From Telluria antibiotica (lineage in GTDB: Bacteria; Pseudomonadota; Gammaproteobacteria; Burkholderiales; Burkholderiaceae_D), in assembly GCF_011682055.1 (NCBI RefSeq), contig NZ_JAAQOM010000001.1, positions 124,001-188,000 of the forward strand: a DNA stretch of 64,000 nt, written 5' to 3'. Shown one piece after another: positions 43,709 through 52,212 of this stretch. A model generated the notes under the pieces. It did no database searches. It was not told the DNA's origin and saw only the letters and a program-made list of their open reading frames with translations. The position numbers and the translations under genes are program-made. Each line of letters starts with the position of its first letter. The stretch's first letter is position 1.

Positions 43709-45234
43709 GCTTTGCTCCCTTGGACGATAGTTGGGTTGTTGTTGGTGGCGCCCGCGTCTCCATGGCTTTCGGCCGGGATGTCGCGGGTACCGTTGAAGAA
43801 GAGGTTCAGTGCGACCGCGGCGACGGCGGTCAACAGAATGCCCGACTCCAGCAACGGATGCAGGCTGTGGGCCATCTGCTGGGCCCAGCGCGGCGCCACC
43901 AGCGGGATCAGGCCGAAGCCGATCGACAGGGCGACAATATACAGGTTGTAGCGGTTGTTCCGGAAGTCCACGCGCGTCAGGATGCGGATGCCTGCTGCTG
44001 CAACCATACCGAACATCACGAGACCGGCACCGCCCAGCACGAACTGGGGGATCGCCTCCACCAGCGCCGCCATCTTCGGCAGCATGCCCAGCACGATCAT
44101 GATGCCGCCACCGGCCACGCACACCCAGCGGCTCTTCACTCCGGTCACGGCGACGAGGCCGACGTTCTGCGAAAAACTCGTGTGCGGGAAGGTGTTCAAC
44201 AGGCCGCCGAGCAGGGTGCCCAGGCCGTCCGTGCGCAGGCCGGCCGCGAGCTGCTTGCGGTCGAGGTCCTTGCCCGTCAACTCCGAGAGCGCGAGGAACA
44301 TGCCGGCCGACTCGATCATCACGACGATCATCACGACGGCGAACGTGACGATCATGACGAGGTCGAACGTGGGCGCGCCGAATGCCAGCGGCGTCACGAG
44401 CTGGAACCACGCGGCCTTGCCGACCTTGTCGAAGTTCATATCACCGAACGCGAACGTGACGACACAACCGGCCACGATGCCCAGCAGGACGGAGATATTC
44501 GCGAGGAAGCCGCGGCAGAACCGCACGAGGCACAGCACGACGACGAGCACGAACGCGGCGATGCCGAGGTGGTCGAGGGCGCCGTAGTTCGGGTTCGGCG
44601 TCATCGGCACGGGGCCGGCCAGCTTCAGCGCGGGCGCCTCGGCTCCCGGCGGCAGCGCGGCCGCGGCTTGGGCGCTGCTTGCGCGCGCCGCATCGACCAT
44701 CGCGGCCAGCTTGACCGTGTCGACGCTTTGCGCCGTGTTGTCCGGACCGCCCATGGCCCAGCCCACGCCCACGCGCATCAACGTCACGCCGATGATCAGG
44801 ATGATGGTGCCCGTGACGACGGGTGGAAAATAGCGCAGCAGGCGGCTCATCAACGGTGCGATCAGCAGCGCAATGGCGCCCGCGCCGATGCCGGCGCCGA
44901 AGATCGCCCGCGCCCCGTCCACGCCGGGCACGGCGTTCGCGATGGCTACCATCGGCCCGACGGCCGCGAAGGTCACGCCCATCATCACGGGCAGGCGGAT
45001 GCCGAACCAGGACGTGAGGCCGAGGGATTGGACCAGTGTCACGATGCCGCAGCAGAACAGGTCGGCCGAGATCAGCATGCTGACCTGTTCGGGAGGCAGT
45101 TTGAGTGCGCGTCCCACGATGAGCGGGACTGCGATGGCGCCGGCGTACATGACGAGGACGTGTTGCAACCCGAGCGCACCGAGGCGCGCGAGGGGCAACC
45201 GTTCGTCCACCGGGTGGCGGGACGGCTGATTCAT
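43705..45234 (-). CDS. NCS2 (NAT) family xanthine/urate permease
   Basis: 509 residues from ATG 45234 (AGGAG 11 bases upstream). It has about 14 membrane segments. The NAT signature appears as SFSQNVGLVAVTGVKSRWV, and the conserved LPVMMGVTFAAVGPM and MIESAGMFLALSELTGKDL blocks support a uric acid/xanthine transporter. A loop of about 60 residues rich in Ala (AAMVDAARASSAQAAAALPPG) lies between helices and is not usual. The neighbouring urate oxidation genes suggest urate or xanthine as substrate. Confidence 0.92.
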   Translation of the reverse strand: MNQPSRHPVDERLPLARLGALGLQHVLVMYAGAIAVPLIVGRALKLPPEQVSMLISADLFCCGIVTLVQSLGLTSWFGIRLPVMMGVTFAAVGPMVAIANAVPGVDGARAIFGAGIGAGAIALLIAPLMSRLLRYFPPVVTGTIILIIGVTLMRVGVGWAMGGPDNTAQSVDTVKLAAMVDAARASSAQAAAALPPGAEAPALKLAGPVPMTPNPNYGALDHLGIAAFVLVVVLCLVRFCRGFLANISVLLGIVAGCVVTFAFGDMNFDKVGKAAWFQLVTPLAFGAPTFDLVMIVTFAVVMIVVMIESAGMFLALSELTGKDLDRKQLAAGLRTDGLGTLLGGLLNTFPHTSFSQNVGLVAVTGVKSRWVCVAGGGIMIVLGMLPKMAALVEAIPQFVLGGAGLVMFGMVAAAGIRILTRVDFRNNRYNLYIVALSIGFGLIPLVAPRWAQQMAHSLHPLLESGILLTAVAAVALNLFFNGTRDIPAESHGDAGATNNNPTIVQGSKA

Positions 45235-45407
45235 GCATAGTCTCCTGATATGTTTTTTATGAACTGCTGGTACTGCGGTACTGCGTGTACTGCTGGACTG
45301 CGTTCGAAACAAAAGAAGCATGCCGCCCGCCACGTGCCGGCCGCGTGGGCCGGGGCGCGAGCGTGTCCGACGGCCACCGTGCGGGCCGCCGGACAGGGTA
45401 CGACGGG

Positions 45408-46664
45408 TCAGTTGGTCGGCGCGCCCTCTTCGTACCAGCGCTTGATGAGGTTGCGCTCATCGGGCGTGATCTGCGTCGCGTTATTCAACGGCATCAGCTT
45501 GAGTACCACGGCCTGCTGGTACATCTGCTGGGCGTGACGCTTGATCGAGTCGGGCGAATCGAACGAGATGCCCTTGCTCGCCATCGCGGCCGAGTGGCAC
45601 ATCGAGCAGCGCTGGGCGACGACGCCTTTCACCTGTTCGAAGCTGACGTTCTGCGCGGTGGCGCCGACGGCCGCCGCGCTGTTGGCGGGTGCGCCGACCG
45701 GGGCCGCGGACGCGATCGTCGGCGCCTCGATCTCGGGTTTCGGGACCAGGTACACGATGAGGCCCATCAGGGCGGCGACGCCGAAGCCGGCATATTCCCA
45801 CGGCACGCGCTTGCCGTGCACCATGGCCTTGTGGCGGGCGACGAAGCTCTGGCGGATCAGGGCGCCCGTCAGCATCATGAGGACCAGCACGACCCAGTTG
45901 TTCTCGCCCGAGTACAGCCAGCCGTAGTGGTTCGACAGCATGGCGAACAGCACGGGCAACGTGAAATACGTGTTGTGGACGCTGCGCTGCTTGGCGCGCC
46001 AGCCGTAGATCGGGTCGACCGGCTGGCCGGCCTTCAGCTGGGCGACGACCTTGCGCTGGCCCGGGATGATCCAGAAGAACACGTTGGCGCTCATCGACGT
46101 CGCGAGCATCGCGCCCACCAGCAGGAAGGCGGCACGGCCCGCGTACAGCTGGCACGCGAGCCAGGCGGCGAAGACGACGAACACGAAGATGATGCCGCCG
46201 ACGATGGCGTCGCCGTTCTTCTTGCGACCGAACGTGCGGCAGATGGTGTCGTAGACGAGCCAGAACGCGACGAGGAAACCGAGCGCGGTGCCGACGGCGG
46301 CGCCTGGCGTCCAGTCGTGCACCTGCTTGTCGACCATGAACGTGCCGGCATTGAAGAGGTATAGCACGGTGAACAAGCCGAAGCCGGACAGCCACGTCGC
46401 GTAGCTCTCCCAATAGAACCAGTGCAGGCCCTCGGGCATGGATTTCGGCGCCACGAGGTATTTTTGCGGGTGGTAGAAACCGCCGCCGTGGACGGCCCAC
46501 AGTTCGCCGTCGACGCCCTTTTCCACGAGGTCGGGAGACGTGGGCTTGGTCAGCGAATTGTCGAGGAAGACGAAGTAGAACGAAGCGCCGATCCAGGCGA
46601 TCGCCGTGATGACGTGGGTCCAGCGCAACAGCAGGTTGGCCCAGTCGAGCAGATAGGATTCCAT
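45408..46664 (-). CDS. puuD: Urate hydroxylase PuuD (membrane, cytochrome c-containing)
   Basis: 418 residues from ATG 46664. It oxidises urate to 5-hydroxyisourate while feeding electrons into the respiratory chain. About eight N-terminal membrane helices (first: LLLRWTHVITAIAWIGASFYFVFL) are followed by a cytochrome c domain with CSMCH (353-357) and a candidate axial Met in LKLMPLNN (M391). This is the normal architecture of PuuD, which replaces soluble uricase in many proteobacteria. It ends 173 bases before the permease start on the same strand, so it may share that operon. Confidence 0.93.
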   Translation of the reverse strand: MESYLLDWANLLLRWTHVITAIAWIGASFYFVFLDNSLTKPTSPDLVEKGVDGELWAVHGGGFYHPQKYLVAPKSMPEGLHWFYWESYATWLSGFGLFTVLYLFNAGTFMVDKQVHDWTPGAAVGTALGFLVAFWLVYDTICRTFGRKKNGDAIVGGIIFVFVVFAAWLACQLYAGRAAFLLVGAMLATSMSANVFFWIIPGQRKVVAQLKAGQPVDPIYGWRAKQRSVHNTYFTLPVLFAMLSNHYGWLYSGENNWVVLVLMMLTGALIRQSFVARHKAMVHGKRVPWEYAGFGVAALMGLIVYLVPKPEIEAPTIASAAPVGAPANSAAAVGATAQNVSFEQVKGVVAQRCSMCHSAAMASKGISFDSPDSIKRHAQQMYQQAVVLKLMPLNNATQITPDERNLIKRWYEEGAPTN

Positions 46665-46809
46665 AGAGCCTCTAAGACAAAGGAAGCATGGCGCGAACGG
46701 CACACCATACTGTCCCATCACCACAGCGGGCTCTGTGAGGGGCAAATCATCGCAACCACCGGCGCCGGGTTCGATCCCGATACCGATGTGCTCCGCGGCG
46801 ACATCTACA

Positions 46810-46821
46810 ACTGTATACGAT
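46810..46821 (+). promoter_or_regulatory. Candidate GntR operator upstream of puuD
   Basis: ACTGTATACGAT differs at three of 12 positions from the perfect palindrome AGTGTATACACT at 47288. It lies about 150 bases before the puuD start and just past the end of the HIU hydrolase gene, in an AT-rich stretch where the puuD promoter is expected. Confidence 0.5.
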
Positions 46822-46869
46822 CTTTCAAAAAATGTGGAAAGTTTTTATGACAAGAACAAGAACTGGTGC

Positions 46870-47229
46870 TTACGAGCCACGGTAGGTCGAGTAGGCCCAC
46901 GGGCTGACGAGCAGCGGCACGTGGTAGTGGCCGTTCGCATCGGCAATACCGAACTCCAGCGGCACCACGTCGAGGAACGCGGGCTCGGGCAGGTTCACGC
47001 CCTTCTCGCGGAAGTACGCGGCCACCGCGAACGTCAGACGATAGCGGCCGGCCGCCATCGTCTCCGCATTCAGCAGCGGGCCGCCGTCGTTGCGGCCGTC
47101 GCTATTCAAGGTGAGCGTCTTGATCGTGCGCGCGCCGCCGTTGCCGTCGAGCGCTTCGAGCGTCACGCGCATGCCGGCCGCGGGGCAGCCGTTCATCGTA
47201 TCGAGCACGTGGGTGCTGAGGTGTCCCAT
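46870..47229 (-). CDS. uraH: 5-hydroxyisourate hydrolase (transthyretin-like)
   Basis: 119 residues from ATG 47229, with AAAGGAAA upstream; an in-frame ATG at 47319 would run through the promoter. It hydrolyses 5-hydroxyisourate, the product of PuuD, to OHCU. The conserved blocks are complete: LSTHVLDTMNG (His), YHVPLLVSPWAYSTY and the C-terminal YRGS. It is divergent from the GntR regulator gene, with the operators in the shared 109-base gap. Confidence 0.95.
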   Translation of the reverse strand: MGHLSTHVLDTMNGCPAAGMRVTLEALDGNGGARTIKTLTLNSDGRNDGGPLLNAETMAAGRYRLTFAVAAYFREKGVNLPEPAFLDVVPLEFGIADANGHYHVPLLVSPWAYSTYRGS

Positions 47230-47253
47230 CTGTTTTCCTTTCACGGTTGAGAA

Positions 47254-47299
47254 ATTGCATACACTTTGTGTTTTCTTTTTTTCGAAAAGTGTATACACT
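47254..47299 (+). promoter_or_regulatory. Divergent GntR operators between uraH and the GntR gene
   Basis: A perfect 12-bp palindrome AGTGTATACACT (47288-47299) and a near copy ATTGCATACACT (47254-47265; 10 of 12 match) lie 34 bases apart, about three helical turns, in an AT-rich gap with long T-runs. FCD-type GntR regulators often bind GTATAC-centred palindromes. The copies are placed to control both divergent genes. Confidence 0.65.
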
Positions 47300-47337
47300 C
47301 CAAGCACGATGTCAATCACTTATTGTGTGAACGCCCC

Positions 47338-48078
47338 ATGAGCCGAGCCCGTACTCCCCTGCAGATCGTCCCGCTGACCAACGCTGCCAAGAACCATGAT
47401 ACGCCCGCTGGCGTACCGGCCGGCAGCGCCACGCAGCGCATCGTCGATGCCATCACGACCGCGATCGCGGAACGCCGCCTGATGCCGGGCACGAAACTGT
47501 CCGAACAGAAGATCGGCGACATCTTCAAGGTGTCGCGCACCGTCGTGCGGCAGGCGTTCAACCAGCTGTCGCGCGACCGCCTCGTCGTGCTGGAACCGGC
47601 GCGCGGCGCGTTCGTCGCCACGCCCACGGCCGAGGAAGCGAACGACGTGTTCGAAGTGCGCGCGATCCTCGAGACAGCCGTGACGAAACAGTTGTGCGCG
47701 ACGATCACCGACGCGCAAGTCAGGCAGTTGCGCGACCACCTGGAATTGGAGCGCGCCGCCGTCGACAACGCCGAAGTGCCGGGGCGCACCCGTTTGCTGG
47801 GCGACTTCCACCTCGTGCTGGCGCAAATGCTCGGCAACCAGGTGCTCGTGCAGATGCTGTCCGAACTCCTGACTCGCTCCTCGCTGATCGCGCTGATGCG
47901 CCAGTCGTCGCAGTCGGCCGAAGAATCGCTGGACGAGCACGTGGCCATCGTCGACGCCTTCGAAAAGCGCGACGTCAAGACAGCCGTGCGCCTCGTCTCG
48001 AAACACCTGGCCAACGTGCAGCACAACCTGCACCTCGATCCGCAGCGCGTCGACCTGGCCGACATCCTCCACCCGTGA
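47338..48078 (+). CDS. GntR family (FCD) regulator of urate genes
   Basis: 246 residues; ATG 47338. The winged HTH (MPGTKLSEQKIGDIFKVSRTVVRQAFNQLSRDRLVVLEPARGAFVATP) occupies about 50-110, and the FCD ligand domain (FEVRAILETAVTKQLC, LGDFHLVLAQMLGNQ, DEHVAIVDAFEKRDVKTA) about 115-225. It sits between the urate oxidation genes and the allantoin/allantoate genes and is divergent from uraH. A GTG in the following gene's frame overlaps its stop, so it is probably cotranscribed with puuE. Urate or allantoin is a reasonable ligand, by context only. Confidence 0.87.
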   Translation: MSRARTPLQIVPLTNAAKNHDTPAGVPAGSATQRIVDAITTAIAERRLMPGTKLSEQKIGDIFKVSRTVVRQAFNQLSRDRLVVLEPARGAFVATPTAEEANDVFEVRAILETAVTKQLCATITDAQVRQLRDHLELERAAVDNAEVPGRTRLLGDFHLVLAQMLGNQVLVQMLSELLTRSSLIALMRQSSQSAEESLDEHVAIVDAFEKRDVKTAVRLVSKHLANVQHNLHLDPQRVDLADILHP

Positions 48079-48095
48079 ACAAAGACAAAGCCATC

Positions 48096-49040
48096 ATGAC
48101 CCAGCACTATCCACGCGATCTCGCCGGCTATGGCCGGGAGCAACCGTACGCCGACTGGCCGGGCCACGCCCGCGTCGCCGTGCAATTCGTCCTGAACTAC
48201 GAAGAAGGCGGCGAGAACAGCGTGCTGCACGGCGACGCCGGCAGCGAGCAATTCCTGTCCGAGATGTTCAACCCGCCATCGTTCCCGACGCGTCACCTGT
48301 CGATGGAAAGCATCTACGAATACGGGTCGCGCGTGGGTGTGTGGCGCATCCTGCGCGAATTCGAGAAGCGCGGCCTGCCGCTGACGATCTTCGGCGTCGG
48401 CATGGCGCTGGAACGCTCGCCCGACGTGACGGCGGCATTCAAGGCGCTGGGCCACGAGATCGCCTGCCACGGCCACCGGTGGATCAGCTACCAGAACGTC
48501 GACGAAGCGACGGAGCGCGCCGACATGGCGCGCGGGATGGACGCGATCGAACGCCTGACGGGAGAACGGGCGCTGGGCTGGTACACGGGCCGCGACAGCC
48601 CGAACACGCGCCGTCTCGTGGCCGACTACGGCGGCTTCGAATACGACAGCGACTACTACGGCGACGACCTGCCGTTCTGGCTGAAGGTGCGCAAGACGGA
48701 CGGCACGCACGCCCCGCAACTGGTCGTGCCGTACACCCTGGACGCGAACGACATGCGCTTCGCCCTGCCGCAGGGCTTCTCGCACGGCGACCCGTTCCTG
48801 TCCTACCTGCGCGACGCGTTCGACGTGCACTACCAGGAAGGCGGCGACCGCCCATCGATCATGAGCATCGGCATGCACTGCCGCCTGCTGGGCCGCCCCG
48901 GGCGCTTCCGCGCGCTGCAGCGGTTCCTGGACTACATCGAACAGCACGACCGCGTGTGGGTCGCGCGCCGCGTCGACATCGCGCGCCACTGGAAGACCGT
49001 ACACCCCTACAACCCCGACACCGCATTCGCGTGGGAGTAA
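48096..49040 (+). CDS. puuE: Allantoinase PuuE (polysaccharide-deacetylase fold)
   Basis: 314 residues from ATG 48096 (MTQHYPRDLAGYG is the conserved start); GTG 48075 in the same frame overlaps the regulator stop. It opens (S)-allantoin to allantoate. It has the NodB-like fold: ALGHEIACHGHRWISYQNVD, LGWYTGRDSPNTRRL, FEYDSDYYGDDLPFW. PuuE is unrelated to metal-dependent AllB allantoinases. It ends seven bases before the UraD fusion gene. Confidence 0.94.
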   Translation: MTQHYPRDLAGYGREQPYADWPGHARVAVQFVLNYEEGGENSVLHGDAGSEQFLSEMFNPPSFPTRHLSMESIYEYGSRVGVWRILREFEKRGLPLTIFGVGMALERSPDVTAAFKALGHEIACHGHRWISYQNVDEATERADMARGMDAIERLTGERALGWYTGRDSPNTRRLVADYGGFEYDSDYYGDDLPFWLKVRKTDGTHAPQLVVPYTLDANDMRFALPQGFSHGDPFLSYLRDAFDVHYQEGGDRPSIMSIGMHCRLLGRPGRFRALQRFLDYIEQHDRVWVARRVDIARHWKTVHPYNPDTAFAWE

Positions 49041-49047
49041 ACAAGAC

Positions 49048-50820
49048 ATGCTGACTTTGGAGACACTCAACGCCGCCGACGAGGCGGGCTTCACCGCCTT
49101 GCTGGACGGCGTCTACGAACACTCGCCGTGGATCGCAGGCCGCGCGTGGGCCAAGCGCCCGTTCTCCACGCTGGCCCGGCTGAAGCGCGGCCTCGTGGAA
49201 GCCGTGCGCGCCGCATCGCGCGACGAGCAACTGGGCCTGATCCGCGCCCACCCGGAGCTCGCGGGCAAGGCGATGGTCGCGAAATCGCTGACGGCGGAAT
49301 CGACGAATGAACAGAACAAGGCCGGCCTGACGAATTGCACGCCCGAGGAATTCGCGACCATTCAACAGCTGAACGCCGACTACAACGCGAAGTTCGGCTT
49401 CCCGTTCATCCTCGCCGTGCGTGGCCCGCGCGGCCTGGGCTTGCCGAAGGCGGAGATCATCGCCACGTTCGCGCGCCGCCTCGCGAACGGCCCGGACTTC
49501 GAATTCGCGGAAGCCCTGCGCAACATCCACCGCATCGCCGAGATCCGCCTGGACGACAAGTTCGGCCAGGAGCCCGTGTTCGGCAACCTCGTGTGGGACT
49601 GGCACGAACAGCTGGCCGTCCACAGCGAACCGGGTTACGCGGAACGCGGAGAGCTGTGCGTCACGTACCTGACCGATGCGCACCGCGCGACGGCCGCCCA
49701 GCTGGCGCAATGGATGCGCGAAGACTGCGGTTTCGACGACGTCACCATCGACGCCGTCGGCAACGTGGTCGGCATCTACCACGGCGCCGACCGTTCCGCG
49801 CAACGCCTGTTGACCGGCTCGCACTACGACACCGTGCGCAACGGCGGCAAGTACGACGGCCGCCTGGGCATCCTCGTGCCGATGGCCTGCGTGCGCGAAC
49901 TGCACCGCCAGGGCAAGCGCCTCGCGTACGGCATCGAAGTCGTCGGCTTCGCGGAAGAGGAAGGCCAGCGCTACAAGGCCGTGTTCCTCGGGTCGGGCGC
50001 CTTGTGCGGCGGGTTCGACACGGCATGGCTCGACCAGCAGGACGCAGACGGCATCACGATGCGCGCCGCGATGGCGAACGCGGGCCTGAACGTGGACGAC
50101 ATCGCGGCGCTGAAGCGCGATCCATCCAAGTATCTCGGCTTCGTGGAGACGCACATCGAGCAAGGTCCCGTGCTGAACGACCTCGACCTGCCGCTGGGTG
50201 TCGTCACGTCCATCAACGGCAGCGTGCGTTTCGTCGGCGAGATCGTCGGTGTCGCCAGCCACGCGGGCACGACGCCGATGACGATGCGGCGCGACGCCGC
50301 CGCGGCTGCAGCCGAACTGGTGCTGTTCGCAGAGCGGCGCGGCGGCGCGGTATCGGACCTCGTCGCCACCGTCGGCATGCTGGAGGTGCCGAACGGTTCC
50401 ATCAACGTCGTGCCGGGCCGCTGCCGCTTCTCGCTGGACGTGCGCGCCACGACGAATGCCGTGCGCGACGCGGCGGCCGCCGACATCCAGGCCGAACTCG
50501 CGGCAATCTGCGCGCGCAGGGGCCTGCAATTCTCGCTCGAAGAGACGATGCGCGCCGCAGCCGCGCCCTGCGCGACCGAGTGGCGCCAGCGCTGGGAACG
50601 CGCGGTGGAGACGCTGGGTCTCCCCGTCTTCCGCATGCCCAGCGGCGCCGGCCACGACGCCATGAAGATCCACGACATCCTGCCGCAGGCGATGCTGTTC
50701 CTGCGCGGGCTGAACGCGGGCATCAGTCACAACCCGCTCGAATCCATCACCAACCACGACGCCGACCTGTGCGTCCGCGCTTTCCAGACTCTTCTCGACC
50801 AACTTGCCACGGAAGCCTGA
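49048..50820 (+). CDS. OHCU decarboxylase - allantoate amidohydrolase fusion (UraD-AllC type)
   Basis: 590 residues. Residues 1-170 are OHCU decarboxylase: AHPELAGK (H68, E70) and DYNAKFGFPFILAVRG. Residues about 185-590 are an M20-type allantoate amidohydrolase with GSHYDTVRNGGKYDGRLG (H259, D270), FAEEEGQRY (E303, E304), ETHIEQGPVL (H369), VASHAGTTPM and PSGAGHDAM. The one protein thus acts both before and after allantoinase: OHCU to (S)-allantoin, and allantoate to ureidoglycine or ureidoglycolate. ATG 49048 lies seven bases after puuE. Confidence 0.93.
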   Translation: MLTLETLNAADEAGFTALLDGVYEHSPWIAGRAWAKRPFSTLARLKRGLVEAVRAASRDEQLGLIRAHPELAGKAMVAKSLTAESTNEQNKAGLTNCTPEEFATIQQLNADYNAKFGFPFILAVRGPRGLGLPKAEIIATFARRLANGPDFEFAEALRNIHRIAEIRLDDKFGQEPVFGNLVWDWHEQLAVHSEPGYAERGELCVTYLTDAHRATAAQLAQWMREDCGFDDVTIDAVGNVVGIYHGADRSAQRLLTGSHYDTVRNGGKYDGRLGILVPMACVRELHRQGKRLAYGIEVVGFAEEEGQRYKAVFLGSGALCGGFDTAWLDQQDADGITMRAAMANAGLNVDDIAALKRDPSKYLGFVETHIEQGPVLNDLDLPLGVVTSINGSVRFVGEIVGVASHAGTTPMTMRRDAAAAAAELVLFAERRGGAVSDLVATVGMLEVPNGSINVVPGRCRFSLDVRATTNAVRDAAAADIQAELAAICARRGLQFSLEETMRAAAAPCATEWRQRWERAVETLGLPVFRMPSGAGHDAMKIHDILPQAMLFLRGLNAGISHNPLESITNHDADLCVRAFQTLLDQLATEA

Positions 50821-50821
50821 C

Positions 50822-52060
50822 ATGACCACGACCGCAAAGACCCCATACGAGGCGCTCGACGCCTGGATCGACACCCATTTCGACGAGGAAGTGCGCTTCC
50901 TGCAGGAGCTCGTGCGCGTGCCGACCGACACCCCGCCCGGCAATAACGCACCGCACGCCGAGCGCACCGCCGACCTGCTGCAGGCCTTCGGCTTCGAAGC
51001 GGAAAAGCACGCGGTGCCTGCGCCCGCCGTGCACGCCGCCGGCCTGGAAACGATCACGAACCTCGTCGTGCGCCGCAAGTACGGCCCGGGACGCACGGTG
51101 GCGCTGAACGCCCACGGCGACGTCGTGCCGCCGGGCGAAGGCTGGACGCACGATCCATACGGCGGCGACGTCGAGGGCGGCAAGCTGTTCGGCCGCGCGG
51201 CCGCCGTCAGCAAATCCGACTTCGCCACGTTCACGTTCGCCACGCGCGCGCTGGAAGCGCTGGGCGCCACGTTGAAGGGCGGCGTCGAACTGTACTTCAC
51301 GTACGACGAGGAATTCGGCGGAGAACTCGGCCCCGGCTGGCTGCTGCAGCAAGGCCTCGTCAAGCCCGACCTCCTGATCGCGGCTGGCTTCAGCTACCAG
51401 GTCATCACGGCGCACAACGGCTGCCTGCAGATGGAAGTGACGGTCAACGGCAAGATGGGCCATGCGGCCGTGCCGGAAACGGGCGTCGACGCGCTGCAGG
51501 CCGCCACGCGCATCCTCGTCGCGCTGTACGACCAGAACACGCAGTACAAGCAGGTCAAGAGCCAGGTCAAGGGCATCAATCACCCATACTTGAACGTGGG
51601 CCTGATCGAAGGCGGCACGAACACGAACGTCGTGCCCGGCAAGGTCGTGCTGAAGCTCGACCGCCGCATGATCCCGGAAGAGAACCCGGCGGAAGTGGAA
51701 GCGACGATCCGCAAGGTGATACAGGACGCCGCCGCCGGCCAGCCGGGCATCACCGTCGAGATCAAGCGCATGCTGCTGGCGAACGCGCTGCAACCGCTGG
51801 ACGGCAACCGTCCGCTGGTCGACGCGCTGTCGCGCCACGCCACGAACGTATTCGGCGAGGAGATCGGCGCGGCCGGCACGCCGCTGTACACGGACGCGCG
51901 CCTGTTCGGCGAAGCGGGCGTCCCGGCCGTGCTGTACGGCTGCGGCCCGCGCACGGTCGGCGAAAGCAACGCCAAGCGCGCTGACGAGCACATCGACCTG
52001 GAAGACCTGCGCCGCGCGACGAAGGTCGTGGCGCGCGCGCTGTTCGACCTGCTCGATTGA
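50822..52060 (+). CDS. M20 family metallohydrolase of the allantoate operon
   Basis: 412 residues from ATG 50822, one base after the preceding stop. M20 peptidase/deacylase blocks are visible: ALNAHGDVVPPGEGWTHDPYGGDVEGGKLFGRAA, TYDEEFGGELGP and GKMGHAAVPETG, with the C-terminal dimerisation domain in the middle. The metal His of the first block is in AHGD. Its position at the operon end suggests it acts on a ureido compound or another N-acyl/N-carbamoyl amino acid, but general dipeptidase activity is equally compatible. No ureidoglycolate lyase gene is seen in the window. Confidence 0.85.
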   Translation: MTTTAKTPYEALDAWIDTHFDEEVRFLQELVRVPTDTPPGNNAPHAERTADLLQAFGFEAEKHAVPAPAVHAAGLETITNLVVRRKYGPGRTVALNAHGDVVPPGEGWTHDPYGGDVEGGKLFGRAAAVSKSDFATFTFATRALEALGATLKGGVELYFTYDEEFGGELGPGWLLQQGLVKPDLLIAAGFSYQVITAHNGCLQMEVTVNGKMGHAAVPETGVDALQAATRILVALYDQNTQYKQVKSQVKGINHPYLNVGLIEGGTNTNVVPGKVVLKLDRRMIPEENPAEVEATIRKVIQDAAAGQPGITVEIKRMLLANALQPLDGNRPLVDALSRHATNVFGEEIGAAGTPLYTDARLFGEAGVPAVLYGCGPRTVGESNAKRADEHIDLEDLRRATKVVARALFDLLD

Positions 52061-52130
52061 CGTTTTGATTTGGACGTGACGCGGCCTGCGGACGCGGCAC
52101 CCGCCCCGACAAGACTTCGAGCGGTGTTCA

Positions 52131-52209
52131 GTAGGGTGGGCACCCCGTGCCCACGCGTGACGCCTGTATGACGCAGACATTCGCGTGGGCGAAGGGGTGC
52201 CCTCCCTAC
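52131..52209. repeat. REP-like palindromic repeat
   Basis: A left arm (52131-52156: GTAGGGTGGGCACCCC... ending CCCACGC) and a right arm (52183-52209) are nearly perfect inverted copies over about 26 bases, around a 26-base loop containing GACGCCTGTATGACGC. It lies between convergent genes. Such intergenic palindromes are common in this group of bacteria; other copies cannot be checked here. Confidence 0.8.
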
Positions 52210-52212
52210 CCG

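Noticed and set aside
45250..45407. Repeated GGTACTGCGGTACTGCGTGTACTGC stretch before the permease gene
   Set aside because: It is a short imperfect repetition of GTACTGC with no match to the other operators; too little to call a site.
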